This document shows positions 22,168 to 31,944 of a stretch of 64,000 nucleotides of DNA, in pieces. The DNA is from Acidimicrobiia bacterium (GTDB taxonomy: Bacteria > Actinomycetota > Acidimicrobiia > IMCC26256 > PALSA-610), in contig JAOSJK010000001.1 in NCBI GenBank assembly GCA_027494135.1, positions 351,378 through 415,377 on the forward strand, in the 5' to 3' direction. A program made the position numbers and the translations under genes. How positions within the stretch are numbered: position 1 is the stretch's first letter; every line of letters begins with the position of its first letter. A model generated the notes under the pieces. That model ran no database searches and was not told where the DNA came from. It was given only the letters and a program-made list of their open reading frames with translations.

Positions 22168-23412
22168 TCAGAGATCCGGGTAGGGCGTGAACTTCGAGCA
22201 GAGCCGAATGGCGCGCTCTCGCACATCCGAGCAGGCGGCTTGGTCCTCGGGGTTCCGCATGACTGTGCCGATCATCGCGGCGATCTCGACCATCTCGTCG
22301 GCACCCATCCCGGCCGTCGTGACAGCCGCGGTACCGAGCCGGAGGCCGCTGGTCACGAACGGCTTCTCGGGGTCGTTGAGAATGGCGTTCTTGTTGCAGG
22401 TGACACCTGCTGCGTCGAGGGCCTCCTGAGCGACCTTGCCTGTGACCCCGAATGGGCGCAGGTCCACGAGCATCAGGTGGTTGTCCGTGCCACCCGACAC
22501 ACCTCGGAAGCCCTCCGCCGTCAGTGCCGCCGCCAAGGCACGCGCGTTGGTGACTATGTCGGACGCATACCGGCCGAACGCCTCGCTCTGCGCCTCGCGG
22601 AACGCGACCGCCTTCGCCGCGATCGCGTGCATGAGGGGACCGCCCTGCAGCCCAGGGAAGACCGCTTTGTCGATCGCCGCCGCGAGCTCCTCACGGCACA
22701 GGATGGCGCCCGCTCGCGGCCCGCGCAGGGTCTTGTGCGTGGTGAGGGTCACCACGTCGGCGAACGGCACGGGCGACGGATGGGCGCCCCCGGCGATCAA
22801 CCCCGCTATGTGAGCCGCGCCGACCATCAGAATCGCCCCGCACTCGTCGGCGATCGAACGGAACGCCTCGAAGTCGATGACTCGCGAATACGCCGTTGCA
22901 CCGGCGATGAGGAGGCGAGGCTTCTCACGCAGCGCCGTCGCGCGTATCTCCTCGTAGTCGAGCATCTCGGTTCCGGCATCGACGCCGTATGCGACGAAGT
23001 CGTACAGGCGCCCACTGAAGTTGACGGGCGACCCGTGTGTCAGGTGCCCGCCCTGGTCGAGGCGCATCCCCATGACCTTGTCGCCTGGATCGAGGATCGC
23101 CAGATAGGTCGCCATGTTGGCGTTCGCCCCCGAGTGGGGCTGAACATTTGCGTGATCGGCGCCGAACAGGTCGCACGCGCGCCGCCGGGCCAGCTCCTCG
23201 GCCTCATCTACGACGGAGTTCCCGCCGTAGTACCTCTTGGACGGATAGCCCTCCGCGTACTTGTTCGTCAACACCGATCCCTGCGCCTCGATCACGGCGA
23301 GTGAGGTGAAGTTCTCCGATGCGATCAACTGAATCGTCGTGTTCTGACGCTCGACCTCGCGACGAATCACGTCGGCGATCTCGGGGTCCGCGATCTCCAG
23401 GGCGCTCGTCAT
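22168..23412 (-). CDS. glyA: Serine hydroxymethyltransferase
   Basis: This 414-residue PLP enzyme interconverts serine and glycine, loading one-carbon units on tetrahydrofolate. Signatures include [25 protein letters not shown], and the PLP Lys227 in [15 protein letters not shown]. One residue is out of place: the segment normally VDMAH, whose Asp pairs with the pyridine nitrogen of PLP, reads [10 protein letters not shown] with Gly198. Everything else looks like a normal GlyA. The start ATG 23412 overlaps the rpiB stop by 4 bp. Confidence 0.95.
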   Translation of the reverse strand: MTSALEIADPEIADVIRREVERQNTTIQLIASENFTSLAVIEAQGSVLTNKYAEGYPSKRYYGGNSVVDEAEELARRRACDLFGADHANVQPHSGANANMATYLAILDPGDKVMGMRLDQGGHLTHGSPVNFSGRLYDFVAYGVDAGTEMLDYEEIRATALREKPRLLIAGATAYSRVIDFEAFRSIADECGAILMVGAAHIAGLIAGGAHPSPVPFADVVTLTTHKTLRGPRAGAILCREELAAAIDKAVFPGLQGGPLMHAIAAKAVAFREAQSEAFGRYASDIVTNARALAAALTAEGFRGVSGGTDNHLMLVDLRPFGVTGKVAQEALDAAGVTCNKNAILNDPEKPFVTSGLRLGTAAVTTAGMGADEMVEIAAMIGTVMRNPEDQAACSDVRERAIRLCSKFTPYPDL

Positions 23413-23858
23413 GGATGCTCCTCGCTCTCGATTCGCGTGATCTGATCTATGCGCCGTTGGTGGCGCCCGCCCTCGAAGCCTGTCTCGAGGAAGAGCGCGA
23501 GGATCTCCTCGGCCAACGCCGCGGCGACGATCCTCCCACCTATCGCGAGCACGTTCGCGTCGTTGTGCGACCGAGCCATCCTGGCCGTGTAGAGGTCGTT
23601 GCAGAGAGCGGCACGTACGCCGCGCACCTTGTTGGCCGCGATCTGCTCGCCCTGTCCGCTCCCTCCGATCACCAAGCCGAGGTCGGCGCGCCCTGCGGCG
23701 ACGGAGCGCCCCACCTCCGCGCAGAACGAGGGATAGTCGACCGCCTCGTCGGAGTCGGTCCCGTGATCGTCGACGAGGTGCCCGCGCTCCTCGAGCCAGC
23801 CCGCCAGATGCCTCTTCAGCTCGAATCCGGCGTGGTCGCCGCCGATCGCGATGCGCAC
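23409..23858 (-). CDS. rpiB: Ribose-5-phosphate isomerase B
   Basis: This 149-residue enzyme interconverts ribose-5-phosphate and ribulose-5-phosphate in the pentose phosphate pathway. It begins [18 protein letters not shown] and has the phosphate/active-site loop [18 protein letters not shown]. The Glu of that loop is the catalytic base of the actinobacterial type, where the E. coli type has Cys. The C-terminal [11 protein letters not shown] is also typical. It is the first gene of an rpiB-glyA(-wecA) minus-strand run. Confidence 0.95.
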   Translation of the reverse strand: MRIAIGGDHAGFELKRHLAGWLEERGHLVDDHGTDSDEAVDYPSFCAEVGRSVAAGRADLGLVIGGSGQGEQIAANKVRGVRAALCNDLYTARMARSHNDANVLAIGGRIVAAALAEEILALFLETGFEGGRHQRRIDQITRIESEEHP

Positions 23859-23922
23859 CCGGCGAGTGTACCGATCGGCGATGTTCGCCCCCCCGGCGAG
23901 ACTCAGCCCATCGGCCGTCCAG

Positions 23923-24957
23923 TCAGCCCGGTGGCGACCTCAGGCTCTCTCGGACCTCTCGTAGGATCGCCGTGCCCAGATGGAAGAGCTCCTCGAAGTA
24001 CCGCTTGGCCTGCAGTGCCGAGATCCCGATCGAACAGAGCAGCCCACCCATGAGGATGCCGATGATCCCTGCGACGTGGGCATCGTCGCCGCCGGAGACG
24101 CCGTCGGCCCAGGCCGAGACGACGAGGCCCGCTCCCAACAGGGCGAGGATCAATCCGGGGACGATGAAGAACATGAACGGCCGGAAGATGAACGCCGAGA
24201 GCAGCGAGCGGATCGTCCCACTTGCCAGACGCACCGTGGACTTGCGCGGCAGGCCGCGAATGGCAGTCCAGTCGAGGTGCGCGGGTATCTCCTCGACGAG
24301 CGCTCGCAGGACCTGCGCCTTGTAGATGATCTCGGTGTTGACCTCGACGCCCATCGCCTTCAGGTTCAACGCGTTCACGAAACGCCTGTCGTACGCGCGG
24401 ACCATGCCGGTCAGCGTCTTGATCCGACCGCTCGCAGCGAGGGAGAGGATCGCATTCGCGCACCTGCTCGCCGCGTAGCGAAGCAGCGGCACCCCGGTGC
24501 ACGAACCACCCTTCATGTACGGGGAGGCGATCACGACCTTCGCCTGTGAGGCGATGATCGCGTCGACCAGGCGCTCGATGTGCTCCGGTCCGTACGAGAG
24601 ATCGCAGTCGATGACGACCAGGTAGTCGCTCACGCAGGCATTGAACGCCGTGCGCAGAGCCTGCCCCATCATGAAGTTGTGACGATGCTGCAACACCCTC
24701 ACGCGAGGGTGCACGACCGAGAACTCCATGGCAAGCGCTCGCGTGGAGTCCTCGCTGCCATCGTCGACCACGACGATCTCCCACGAGTACTTGTCCTCGA
24801 TACCTCGCAGGTACTCGGTCAGGCGTGTGAGCGTCGCGGTGATCACACCCGCTTCGTTGAACGCCGGAACGATGACGGAGATCGACGGCCTGTCGGGGCC
24901 CTCGGCCCCGCCCGTCGACCCGCTCTCCGCGATCGTCGTCATGTCGTCGTCACTCAC
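23923..24957 (-). CDS. GT2 family glycosyltransferase with two C-terminal membrane helices
   Basis: This 344-residue protein resembles polyprenyl-phosphate glycosyltransferases (DPMS/GtrB type). The GT-A domain begins SISVIVPAFNEAGVITATL and holds EIVVVDDGSEDST and the metal-binding DCDLSYGPEHIERLVDA. The C-terminal part has two hydrophobic helices (FMFFIVPGLILALLGAGLVV and VAGIIGILMGGLLCSIGISA). It probably loads a sugar onto undecaprenyl phosphate for transfer outside the membrane. GTG 24957 overlaps the deacetylase stop (GTGA) and has AGGAG upstream. It marks the proximal edge of the polysaccharide locus. Confidence 0.88.
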   Translation of the reverse strand: MSDDDMTTIAESGSTGGAEGPDRPSISVIVPAFNEAGVITATLTRLTEYLRGIEDKYSWEIVVVDDGSEDSTRALAMEFSVVHPRVRVLQHRHNFMMGQALRTAFNACVSDYLVVIDCDLSYGPEHIERLVDAIIASQAKVVIASPYMKGGSCTGVPLLRYAASRCANAILSLAASGRIKTLTGMVRAYDRRFVNALNLKAMGVEVNTEIIYKAQVLRALVEEIPAHLDWTAIRGLPRKSTVRLASGTIRSLLSAFIFRPFMFFIVPGLILALLGAGLVVSAWADGVSGGDDAHVAGIIGILMGGLLCSIGISALQAKRYFEELFHLGTAILREVRESLRSPPG

Positions 24958-25997
24958 TCGTGTTCTCCTCCGGTCGGGCGCCGGGGACCTCGCCGGGGGC
25001 GCCGATGGCCCGGCACGACCACCGGCAGGTCCGGTGACGCCGCCGCCACGTTCGCATGGTCGAGCATCGGACGGACGTCGAAGCGCGAGCACAGGACGTC
25101 GAGGAACCGACCCACGGCGACGATCTTCTCCTCGCCACGCATCGCCATACCGGGAAAGAAAGCCAGCGACGCGACGTCGTCCGCCCCGAGGAAGTCGAGC
25201 GGGTGGAGCAGGATCGACGGCTGCACGCGCATGGCGCGACACATAGAGAGGGCCGTACGGAGGTACCCGATCGCGAGCGCCTTCGACCGACTGCTGAGTG
25301 CCAGCAAGTAGCTCACGTGCACCGGAACCCGAAGCAGCGGAAGCGTCGTGACCGGAACCTCCACCAATCCTTCCCCCCCGACCGCCCATCGATACGGTCG
25401 GATCGGGCGGAGGCACTCCGACGCAGAGCCGAAGAGGTCGGCTCTCTGCTCGCGCTCTGCGCCGGTCAGGTGCGCCGAGCGGAAGTAGATGGCGCGGGCG
25501 AGTGGGCCGATCACCGTGGGGAGGGTCGACGCGTCGTAGAGATAACCGCGGGCTGCGAGGACCTCGAGTATCGCCGGAGAGAGGCTGTATCCGGGCCCCC
25601 GGAACCCCACCGTCCGGGCCGAGGTAGCGCACTCGATCGCGTCCTCGGCCCGACCGATCTCCTCGTCGACCTCCCGGGGGGAGTAGCGGTGCATCCAAGG
25701 CTCGTGTCTGAACGAGTGGTTCGCGATCTCGTGGCCGGCCGTCGCGAGTGAGGCCAGCGCCTCCCGGTTGCAGTCGAGGGCTGCGTCCTGGCCTACCACG
25801 AAGAAGGTGATGCGGAGATCGCGCGCAGCGAGGAAGGCGAGCACCCGCGGAATCACCAGATCGAGATACGACGGAAGCTCCTGCCAGCCGGAATCGCCAT
25901 GCGTCTTGAGATAGGACCACTCGTTGTCGAGGTCCAGCGAGAGGCTCGCGATCGGCCTCGAACCAGGCGATGTCACCGTGGGCGACCCGAAGATCAC
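24954..25997 (-). CDS. Polysaccharide deacetylase family protein
   Basis: This 347-residue protein has NodB-homology features: the acidic metal/base motif in SLSLDLDNEWSYL and the zinc-binding HSFRH in IANHSFRHEPW. FRGPGYSLSP and the late ILLHPLDFLG (His) follow. It would remove N- or O-acyl groups from a sugar, either a lipid-linked intermediate or the mature polymer. No signal peptide is seen, so it may act inside the cell. GTG 25997 overlaps the stop of the FAD gene upstream (GTGTGA), and its own stop overlaps the GT2 start. The three genes form one coupled unit. Confidence 0.87.
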   Translation of the reverse strand: MIFGSPTVTSPGSRPIASLSLDLDNEWSYLKTHGDSGWQELPSYLDLVIPRVLAFLAARDLRITFFVVGQDAALDCNREALASLATAGHEIANHSFRHEPWMHRYSPREVDEEIGRAEDAIECATSARTVGFRGPGYSLSPAILEVLAARGYLYDASTLPTVIGPLARAIYFRSAHLTGAEREQRADLFGSASECLRPIRPYRWAVGGEGLVEVPVTTLPLLRVPVHVSYLLALSSRSKALAIGYLRTALSMCRAMRVQPSILLHPLDFLGADDVASLAFFPGMAMRGEEKIVAVGRFLDVLCSRFDVRPMLDHANVAAASPDLPVVVPGHRRPRRGPRRPTGGEHE

Positions 25998-27346
25998 ACC
26001 CGCTCCCCCTGCCGCGGGACCACGGAGGTCGCGGCAACGCCGGCACCGACGATCTCGCTCACCGCCCGTTCGGCGAGAGCGACCGTCTCGTTCACGTTCA
26101 ACGTCCCGTTGACGATGTTGGCGCTGCTCACCAGGTACAGGCCCGGTTGCGTGGTCCGCACCGCAGGTGCCCCCTTCGAGTATCCGATCTCGGGGAACGG
26201 GAAGACGTTGCGCACGCGGGACACCTTGAAGTGCATCACGTCGTCGGGAGCAAGGTGGGGATAGAGCCGCAGCAGCGCAGGCACGAAAGCCGCCTCGATC
26301 TCGGAGTCGGTTGCATCGAGCAGCGGGTCGTCGGAGCGTACGTACTTGGGCAGATATGCGAGGGTGCGTCCGCCGAGGTCTGCCGGGTCGACGAACGCAG
26401 ACATCTCGACGACCGTCGTGAACGGCACCTCGTCCGCGATGTATGTCAGGTAGTGCCCAGCCAACGGCCTGCGCAGCAGAACCGACGCGCAGACGATGCC
26501 GTGGTACCGAACCGCAGACAGCCGGGCACGCTCGGTCTCGGTCAGCCCGGGGCAGAGGCGAGCGGCGATGGGGGACCGCGGTCACCACCACGTCGTCGAA
26601 GTCGGTGGCTCCGCCGTCCCCGAACGATACGACCAACCCGTCGGCTCCGGACTCGATTCGCGTGACCGGCGCGTCCACGCGGATCTCCACCCCCGGCCCT
26701 CGAGAACCTCACTGCAACGCGCGAGGATCGCCGCGTAGCCGCCCGGCACGTATCCGAAGAGCTCCTTCTTCAGTCCGGAGCGGCGCGCCGCGTAGAGTCG
26801 CTGCACCGTCGCCCAGAGGAACGCGGCCGAGGCCTCTCTGTAAGAGTCGCCGAGCTTCGCGCGCAACTGTGGGCGCCAGAACGACTCCAGGGCACGCCTG
26901 CCCGACCAGCGCCGCAGCCACTTCTCGAGTCCGATCTCCTCCAGGCGCTGCCATCGATCGAGTCGTGAGACGACGATGATCGTCGCCGCGATCCTGAGCT
27001 TGTCGATCATCCGCAGGGGCAGCCTCAGGTACTCGATCGTGTTCGACGACGGGTAGAGCCGGCCACCCGCGTAATAGCCCGTCTTCGTCTCGACCCATCG
27101 CATTTCGTGCTCGAGGCCGAGCTCACGCAGGAGCCCACGCGTGTGCGCGTCAGACAGCAGCGTCACGTGATAGTGCCGGTCCCATACCAGGCCGTCGATC
27201 TCCCACGGCGACGCGAGCCCACCCAGCTCGGGTGCCGCCTCGATGATCGTGACCTCGTTGTCCGGACCGGCGAGCCTGAGCGCGATCGTCAGCCCGAGGA
27301 TGCCGCCGCCAACGACGGCGATGCGGCGCCGCCCAACCGTGCTCAT
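25994..27346 (-). CDS. NAD(P)/FAD-dependent oxidoreductase or mutase-like flavoprotein, frame broken twice
   Basis: This flavoprotein of about 450 residues opens with the dinucleotide-binding RIAVVGGGILGLTIALRL and the second FAD motif APELGGLASPWEIDG. It has the general shape of amine-oxidase/protoporphyrinogen-oxidase or UDP-galactopyranose-mutase relatives, often found in polysaccharide loci. The C-terminal FAD region is GLYLVSSANIVNGTLNVNET. Two homopolymer breaks occur: a missing C in 26690-26694 and an extra G in 26549-26552. Correction joins GYVPGGYAAILARC, VEIRVDAPVTRIESGADGL and LAGHYLTYIADEVPF into one protein. The start ATG 27346 lies 7 bp after the acetyltransferase stop. Confidence 0.78.
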
Positions 27347-27353
27347 GACAGCC

Positions 27354-27986
27354 TCACTCGGCGACATCCAGCTCGGAGACATCACCGCGCAGGACCCGGT
27401 ACCGGGCCCCGCAGCTCCGACACGAGACATCGAGATCCCTGCTCCACTCGACCGCATCCGTGGAGAGGCGCAGGACAGGCTCGCCGCAGCGGCAGACGAC
27501 CCCGACCGAGCGGGCCGGGGCACCGATTGCAAGGTGGAACGCGGGCACGGAGCGTGTCACGACCGACCCCATGCCCACCAGCGCCCATCTGCCGATAGTG
27601 ATCCCGCAGCCGACCGTGCAGCCGGCACCGACGCTCGCCCCTTCCTCGACGACCGTGCGGAGAGTCGCGTCGCCCGGATCCGAGTCGCGCAGCCGCCCGA
27701 GCGCCGGGTCGGTCGCACGCGGATAGCGGTCGTTGGTGAACACCGATCCTGCGCCGATCATGACGCCGTCGCCCACGACCACTCCCGTCGGCAGGTAGAC
27801 CATCGCGTTCAGCTTCACGCGATCACCCACGACCACTCCGCGCCCCAGGTACGTCTTCTCGCCGATGATGCATTCGCTACCAACCCGGGCCCCGGACCGG
27901 ATGTGGACGCGGGCCCAGACCGCCGTTCCTTCGCCGATCTCGACATCGGTCTCGACGTCGGCGGTCGGGTGGACCCTGGGATCCAT
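27354..27986 (-). CDS. Hexapeptide-repeat acyltransferase (WlbB/WbpD-like) with zinc-ribbon tail
   Basis: This 210-residue protein is a left-handed beta-helix acyltransferase, with repeats such as VHIRSGARVGSECIIGEKTY and VGAGCTVGCGITIGRWALVG. The family acetylates the 3-amino group of UDP-2-acetamido-3-amino-glucuronate in the Wlb/Wbp route. The C-terminus is unusual: CRCGEPVLRL, then CRSCGARYRV, a four-Cys arrangement like a zinc ribbon. It is the third of a DegT, Gfo/Idh, acyltransferase series. The exact amino sugar is inferred from neighbours. Confidence 0.85.
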   Translation of the reverse strand: MDPRVHPTADVETDVEIGEGTAVWARVHIRSGARVGSECIIGEKTYLGRGVVVGDRVKLNAMVYLPTGVVVGDGVMIGAGSVFTNDRYPRATDPALGRLRDSDPGDATLRTVVEEGASVGAGCTVGCGITIGRWALVGMGSVVTRSVPAFHLAIGAPARSVGVVCRCGEPVLRLSTDAVEWSRDLDVSCRSCGARYRVLRGDVSELDVAE

Positions 27987-27995
27987 CTCCCGACG

Positions 27996-29030
27996 CTACG
28001 CGACCTGGGAGCCCGGAGAGGCGCCGCCGTCCGTCACAGCAGGCTGCGCGCACACCGGAACCGGATGGCGGCCGTCCATGGATCGGTATGCGGCGGCGAT
28101 CACGTCTACCGAAGCCACTGCGTCGGTCGGAGCTATCAGCAGGCTCTCACGCCCGAGCAGCGCATGCGAGAAGTTCACGACCTGGTCTCGCATCGCGGAG
28201 ATCTTGTCGTAGCCACTGCCGAAGGTGATCCACTCGCGGCTGCCGGCATCTCTGCGGCGTGAGTGCTTCCACCCGATCTCGATCGCACCCTCGGTACCGT
28301 AGACGCCGACGTAGACGTCGGTCCCCCTCTCGAAGCTCCAGGAGAGCGTCACCGAGCCGAGCGCTCCGTCGTGATGCTTGAGGAGCAGCTGCGCCGTGTC
28401 CTCGACGCCGAGACCCTGGACGCGCTTCCCTTCGTTGGCGCCGACCTCCACGACGGGGCCGAGAAGGTAGCGCGCCACGTCGACCGAGTGGGTGCCGTTG
28501 TCGATCAGGACACCACCACCGCTGACGGCAGCGTCGGAGTTCCACCGGCCGGCCATCTCGACGCGCGATACGAACGAGTTCTCGAAGACAATCGGCTCGC
28601 CCAGCTGACCGGCGTCGAGGAGGCGCCGGGCTTGCACGATGTCGTCGACGTACCGGAACTTGGAGGCCATCGTCACCTGCACGCCCGCACGGTCGGCCTC
28701 TGCCACCAGCTCACGCGCCTCGTCGGGATGAATCGCGAACGGCTTCTCCACGAGCACGGCGACTCCGCGATCCACGAGGTCGCGTGCGATGTCGATGTGT
28801 GTCGAAGGAGGGGTGGCGACGATCACCGCGTCGAGTGCGACGTCACCTGTCAATGCCAGGTGGTCGGGGTAGGACGCGCAGCCGAGAGCTGCCGCCGCCG
28901 ACGCCGCGCGATCTGGATCCGTGTCGGCGATGCCGTCGAGGCGGGCCTCCTCGAGCCCCGCGAAGACCTGCGTGTACGCAGCACCGATGCCACCCGCGCC
29001 CACGAGCCCGTACCTCAGCGGCGCAGTCAT
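27996..29030 (-). CDS. Gfo/Idh/MocA family oxidoreductase (WlbA/WbpB-like)
   Basis: This 344-residue NAD(P)-dependent sugar dehydrogenase has the Rossmann motif YGLVGAGGIGAAYTQVFAG and the family EKP motif in VLVEKPFAIHPDEA. The substrate-side His is in NGTHSVDVARYL. In Wlb/Wbp-type pathways this enzyme oxidises C3 of UDP-GlcNAcA before transamination. Its start overlaps the DegT gene stop by 4 bp, and the acyltransferase follows after 9 bp, so all three are co-translated. Other dehydrogenations of nucleotide sugars remain possible. Confidence 0.87.
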   Translation of the reverse strand: MTAPLRYGLVGAGGIGAAYTQVFAGLEEARLDGIADTDPDRAASAAAALGCASYPDHLALTGDVALDAVIVATPPSTHIDIARDLVDRGVAVLVEKPFAIHPDEARELVAEADRAGVQVTMASKFRYVDDIVQARRLLDAGQLGEPIVFENSFVSRVEMAGRWNSDAAVSGGGVLIDNGTHSVDVARYLLGPVVEVGANEGKRVQGLGVEDTAQLLLKHHDGALGSVTLSWSFERGTDVYVGVYGTEGAIEIGWKHSRRRDAGSREWITFGSGYDKISAMRDQVVNFSHALLGRESLLIAPTDAVASVDVIAAAYRSMDGRHPVPVCAQPAVTDGGASPGSQVA

Positions 29031-30277
29031 GCCCCGGCCCCGGGCCCGGCGAGCCTCGCCACGGCGGATGCGATCGCCTCACCGAGCCGGTCGACGTCGC
29101 TCTCGGAGTAGCGCTCGTTCCACGGCAGCACCAGGATCCGCTCGAGGGCCTCGAAGGTTCCCGGGAACCTCGACGCGTCGTAGTCGACCGCTTCGGGCCG
29201 GGCGAGCGTGAATGGCCATCGGCTCTTCCCGAACGTCTGCTGGTTCACGAAGAGCCCGCAGCGGAACGCCGGCTTCTGGATGTACCGCGGGGCCGAAGCG
29301 ATGCCGTGGAGCCGGAGCTCTGCGGCGAGCGCGCCCGGGCCCCCGGGAATGACGGCAGAGTCGACGTGGACGGCGTAGCGCCAGTACGAGTGGACGTCGC
29401 CCGGCGGTGGCGCGGGTACCGAGATCCCCGGCAGGCGCGAGAGCGCGGCGCTCAGGCGACCGGCGTTCGAGATGCGCGTCGCGACGCCGGCCGCGAGCTT
29501 CTCGATCTGCGCCAGCGCCACCGCTCCCTGCAGCTCGGTGAGCCTGTAGTTCAGAGCGATGAAGTCGTGATCGGTCGTCTCGGCTTCGTAGTCCCAAGCC
29601 TTGTTGACGAAGCGGCGCATCCTGCCTGCCAGCTCCACCGAGGAGGTGACGACCATTCCGCCTTCACCGGTGGTGATGTGCTTGCCCTGCTGCAGGCTGA
29701 AGCATCCGACCACTCCTGCGGTACCTACCGGCGTGCCACCGCTCGACGCCAGGTACGCCTGAGCGCAGTCCTCGATCAGTGGCACGCCGCGCGAGCGCGC
29801 GAGCTCGCCGATCCCTTCCAGGTCGCATGGGTGACCGAAGAGGTGGGTCGCGACTATCGCGCGGGTCCGGTCGGAGAGGACCGCCTCGACAGACTGGGCC
29901 GTGACGTTCAGGGAGACCGGGTCGACGTCGGCGAAGACCGGTATCGCGCCCTGGTAGATGATGGGGGTGAGGGCCCCCATGTCGGTCACCGAGGTGGTCA
30001 CTATCTCGTCTCCGGGCTCCGGGTCGATCGCGGCGACCGCGGCGTGGATCGCGGCCGTGCCGGAGGAGCAAGCGACAGCTCCGGCCGAGCCGAGGTCGCG
30101 GGCGAACCTTGCCTCGAGGGCTCGGACCTTCTCGCCCTTGGTGCTCGTCAGGACTCCGCTCTCGATCACCTCGCGGAGCAGCGCGACCTCTTCATCGCCC
30201 AGGGAACGCCCGGTGGAGTCCTGGTCGGAGGGCAGGCGCAGCGGGTCGGTGGCCGCTCGGGGAGCGATGGATCCCAC
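29027..30277 (-). CDS. DegT/DnrJ/EryC1/StrS family sugar aminotransferase
   Basis: This 416-residue PLP enzyme transaminates a keto sugar. The PLP Lys lies in FSLQQGKHITTGEGGMVV, the SGTAAIHAAVAAI motif binds the phosphate, and LIEDCAQAYLASSG carries the Asp facing the pyridine ring. The LQQGKH form of the Lys motif is shared with some cyclitol aminotransferases, so the sugar could differ from the Wlb model. GTG 30277 is chosen, with AGAGGA just upstream; frames further upstream look non-coding. It leads the nucleotide-sugar trio. Confidence 0.87.
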   Translation of the reverse strand: MGSIAPRAATDPLRLPSDQDSTGRSLGDEEVALLREVIESGVLTSTKGEKVRALEARFARDLGSAGAVACSSGTAAIHAAVAAIDPEPGDEIVTTSVTDMGALTPIIYQGAIPVFADVDPVSLNVTAQSVEAVLSDRTRAIVATHLFGHPCDLEGIGELARSRGVPLIEDCAQAYLASSGGTPVGTAGVVGCFSLQQGKHITTGEGGMVVTSSVELAGRMRRFVNKAWDYEAETTDHDFIALNYRLTELQGAVALAQIEKLAAGVATRISNAGRLSAALSRLPGISVPAPPPGDVHSYWRYAVHVDSAVIPGGPGALAAELRLHGIASAPRYIQKPAFRCGLFVNQQTFGKSRWPFTLARPEAVDYDASRFPGTFEALERILVLPWNERYSESDVDRLGEAIASAVARLAGPGAGA

Positions 30278-30401
30278 TGAAGAGGTCCTCTCATCGCCAG
30301 AAGCCCTCACTGCGAACTGCCTCCCATGTCGCGATCGTGGCGCGAGGGTACCTCTCGGGGCGTTGCGGACACCCCCGGACGGCCTCACCTGAGCGGCGCT
30401 G

Positions 30402-31944
30402 TCAGCGCCGCGCCAGGAGCCTTATCTCCTCGTGACCTGCGAACCAGACATGGCGCACCACCTCGTACGAGGGCAGCAACCGGTTCACGTAGGCCTCTGC
30501 CACACCGCGATCGTGATGCGCCGCGACCACCCAGAGGCGATCGGGACCGGCGGCGACCGTCTGACTGGTCTGCCGGTCGTCCGGCACGGCTGCGTCGGGG
30601 GCTGGTCGCCCGTCCGGTAGTCCCCCCAGGCCGCGGCCGGGTACACGGGCACCGTCTCGTCGACTATCGCCGTGTCACGCGCCCAGAACTCGAACGGGAA
30701 GCGGGCCCTCTCGGTGACGAAGACGATCCCGTCGCCTCGCTCGACCTCGGGCGCCATCCACACGACCATCTCCTCCGAGTGAGTCCAGGCGTCTAGCCCC
30801 GGTACTCCTTCGTAGTCACGCCACTGCCGGACACCCGCGCCGAGAGGACCAAGGCGAGGGCGATCACCGCCGCCGGCAACCGACGCCCTTCCAGGCGAGT
30901 GAGGCCGTACCCGGCGAGCACCACGAGTGAACCAAGGCTCGGCAGCGCGTAGCGGTAGTGCCAGATCGGTTCGACGAGCGATACCGCCAGAGGAACGGCG
31001 ACCGGTAGGAGCAGCCACATCAGCGGCATTCCATATCGCCACGCCGTCTCCGAGCGCCCGTGACGGCTCCAGGCGATCAGTGCCGCGACGAGCGCGACGC
31101 CCACCCCGATCGCGTACACCGGTATCGCCGTCGCCGTGCGCCCCGCGAAGAGCCAGACGAGCTCTCGCACGGTGGAGAGGCTCGTAGTGTCGTTCCACGC
31201 CCCGCCGTCTGCCCTACCGGCGTGGAGCAACGGGAGCACTGCGGCGGGCGACGCCAGGAGACCGATCCGGACTGCGCCGGACACCAGGCGCCGCCGCGCC
31301 GGCCCGGGCGGCAGGAATGCCACCGACGCCGCTTGAGCTCCGATCGCGAGCACCGCGTACCCGTGCGCGTAGACGGCCAGCACGGACACGACGATCCACG
31401 CCCGACTCCCGCCGCGAGTGTGCCCGTTCACCTCCCCGGCGAGGAACGCCGCCGCGTATGCGCAGAGCATCATCGCCAGTGCGTACGAGCGGGCCTCCTG
31501 CGCGTATTGGAGCGCAAGACCGTTGACGACAAGAAGCATCCCCGCGCAGAGCCCGGCGCGGTCGTCGAACAGACGGCGCCCAGCCAGCCACACCGCCGGG
31601 ACGGCGGCGGCGAAGGCCACCACCGACGGCGAGCGCAGCATCACCGGGGTGCTCGATATCCGAACGAGCGGCCACATCAGCAGCGAGTGGAGGATCTGGA
31701 ACCCCTCGCGGGTCACCAGGAGCCGGACCAGGTCCGGGAACGGCCTGTCGACCGTGGACCAGGTGAACGCCTCGTCGAGCCAGAGGCCCCGCTCGCCCAG
31801 GAACGCCGCTCCGACCACCAGGGCGACGAGCGTCTCGATCACGACGGTGACGACCACGGCTCTGGTCGGCGCCGCTCTGGTCGGCGCCGCTCTCGTCGGA
31901 GCTGCGCTCATCGGCGTCTCTCGCTCGTCGGCTGTGTTGCTCAT
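30402..31944 (-). CDS. Polytopic membrane glycosyltransferase-like protein (GT39/ArnT-like), frame broken twice
   Basis: This protein of about 515 residues has roughly nine or more membrane helices and a GT-C start: after the first helix comes ERGLWLDEAFTW, the acidic first-loop motif of lipid-linked sugar transferases. Further features are LQYAQEARSYALAMMLCAY and a soluble C-terminal part ending HEEIRLLARR. Two breaks are seen: one near 30830, and a missing G in 30597-30601, after which DQPPDAAVPDDRQ is restored. The cytoplasmic N-terminus has three imperfect 15-bp tandem repeats (31859-31903) encoding AAPTR units. ATG 31944 overlaps the preceding gene stop (ATGA). It probably moves a sugar from a polyprenyl carrier on the outside. 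Confidence 0.75.

Noticed and set aside
24954-26690. A long minus-strand frame that appears to join the flavoprotein and the deacetylase.
   Set aside because: The join results from a frame break in the flavoprotein; the true deacetylase starts at GTG 25997 overlapping the flavoprotein stop.
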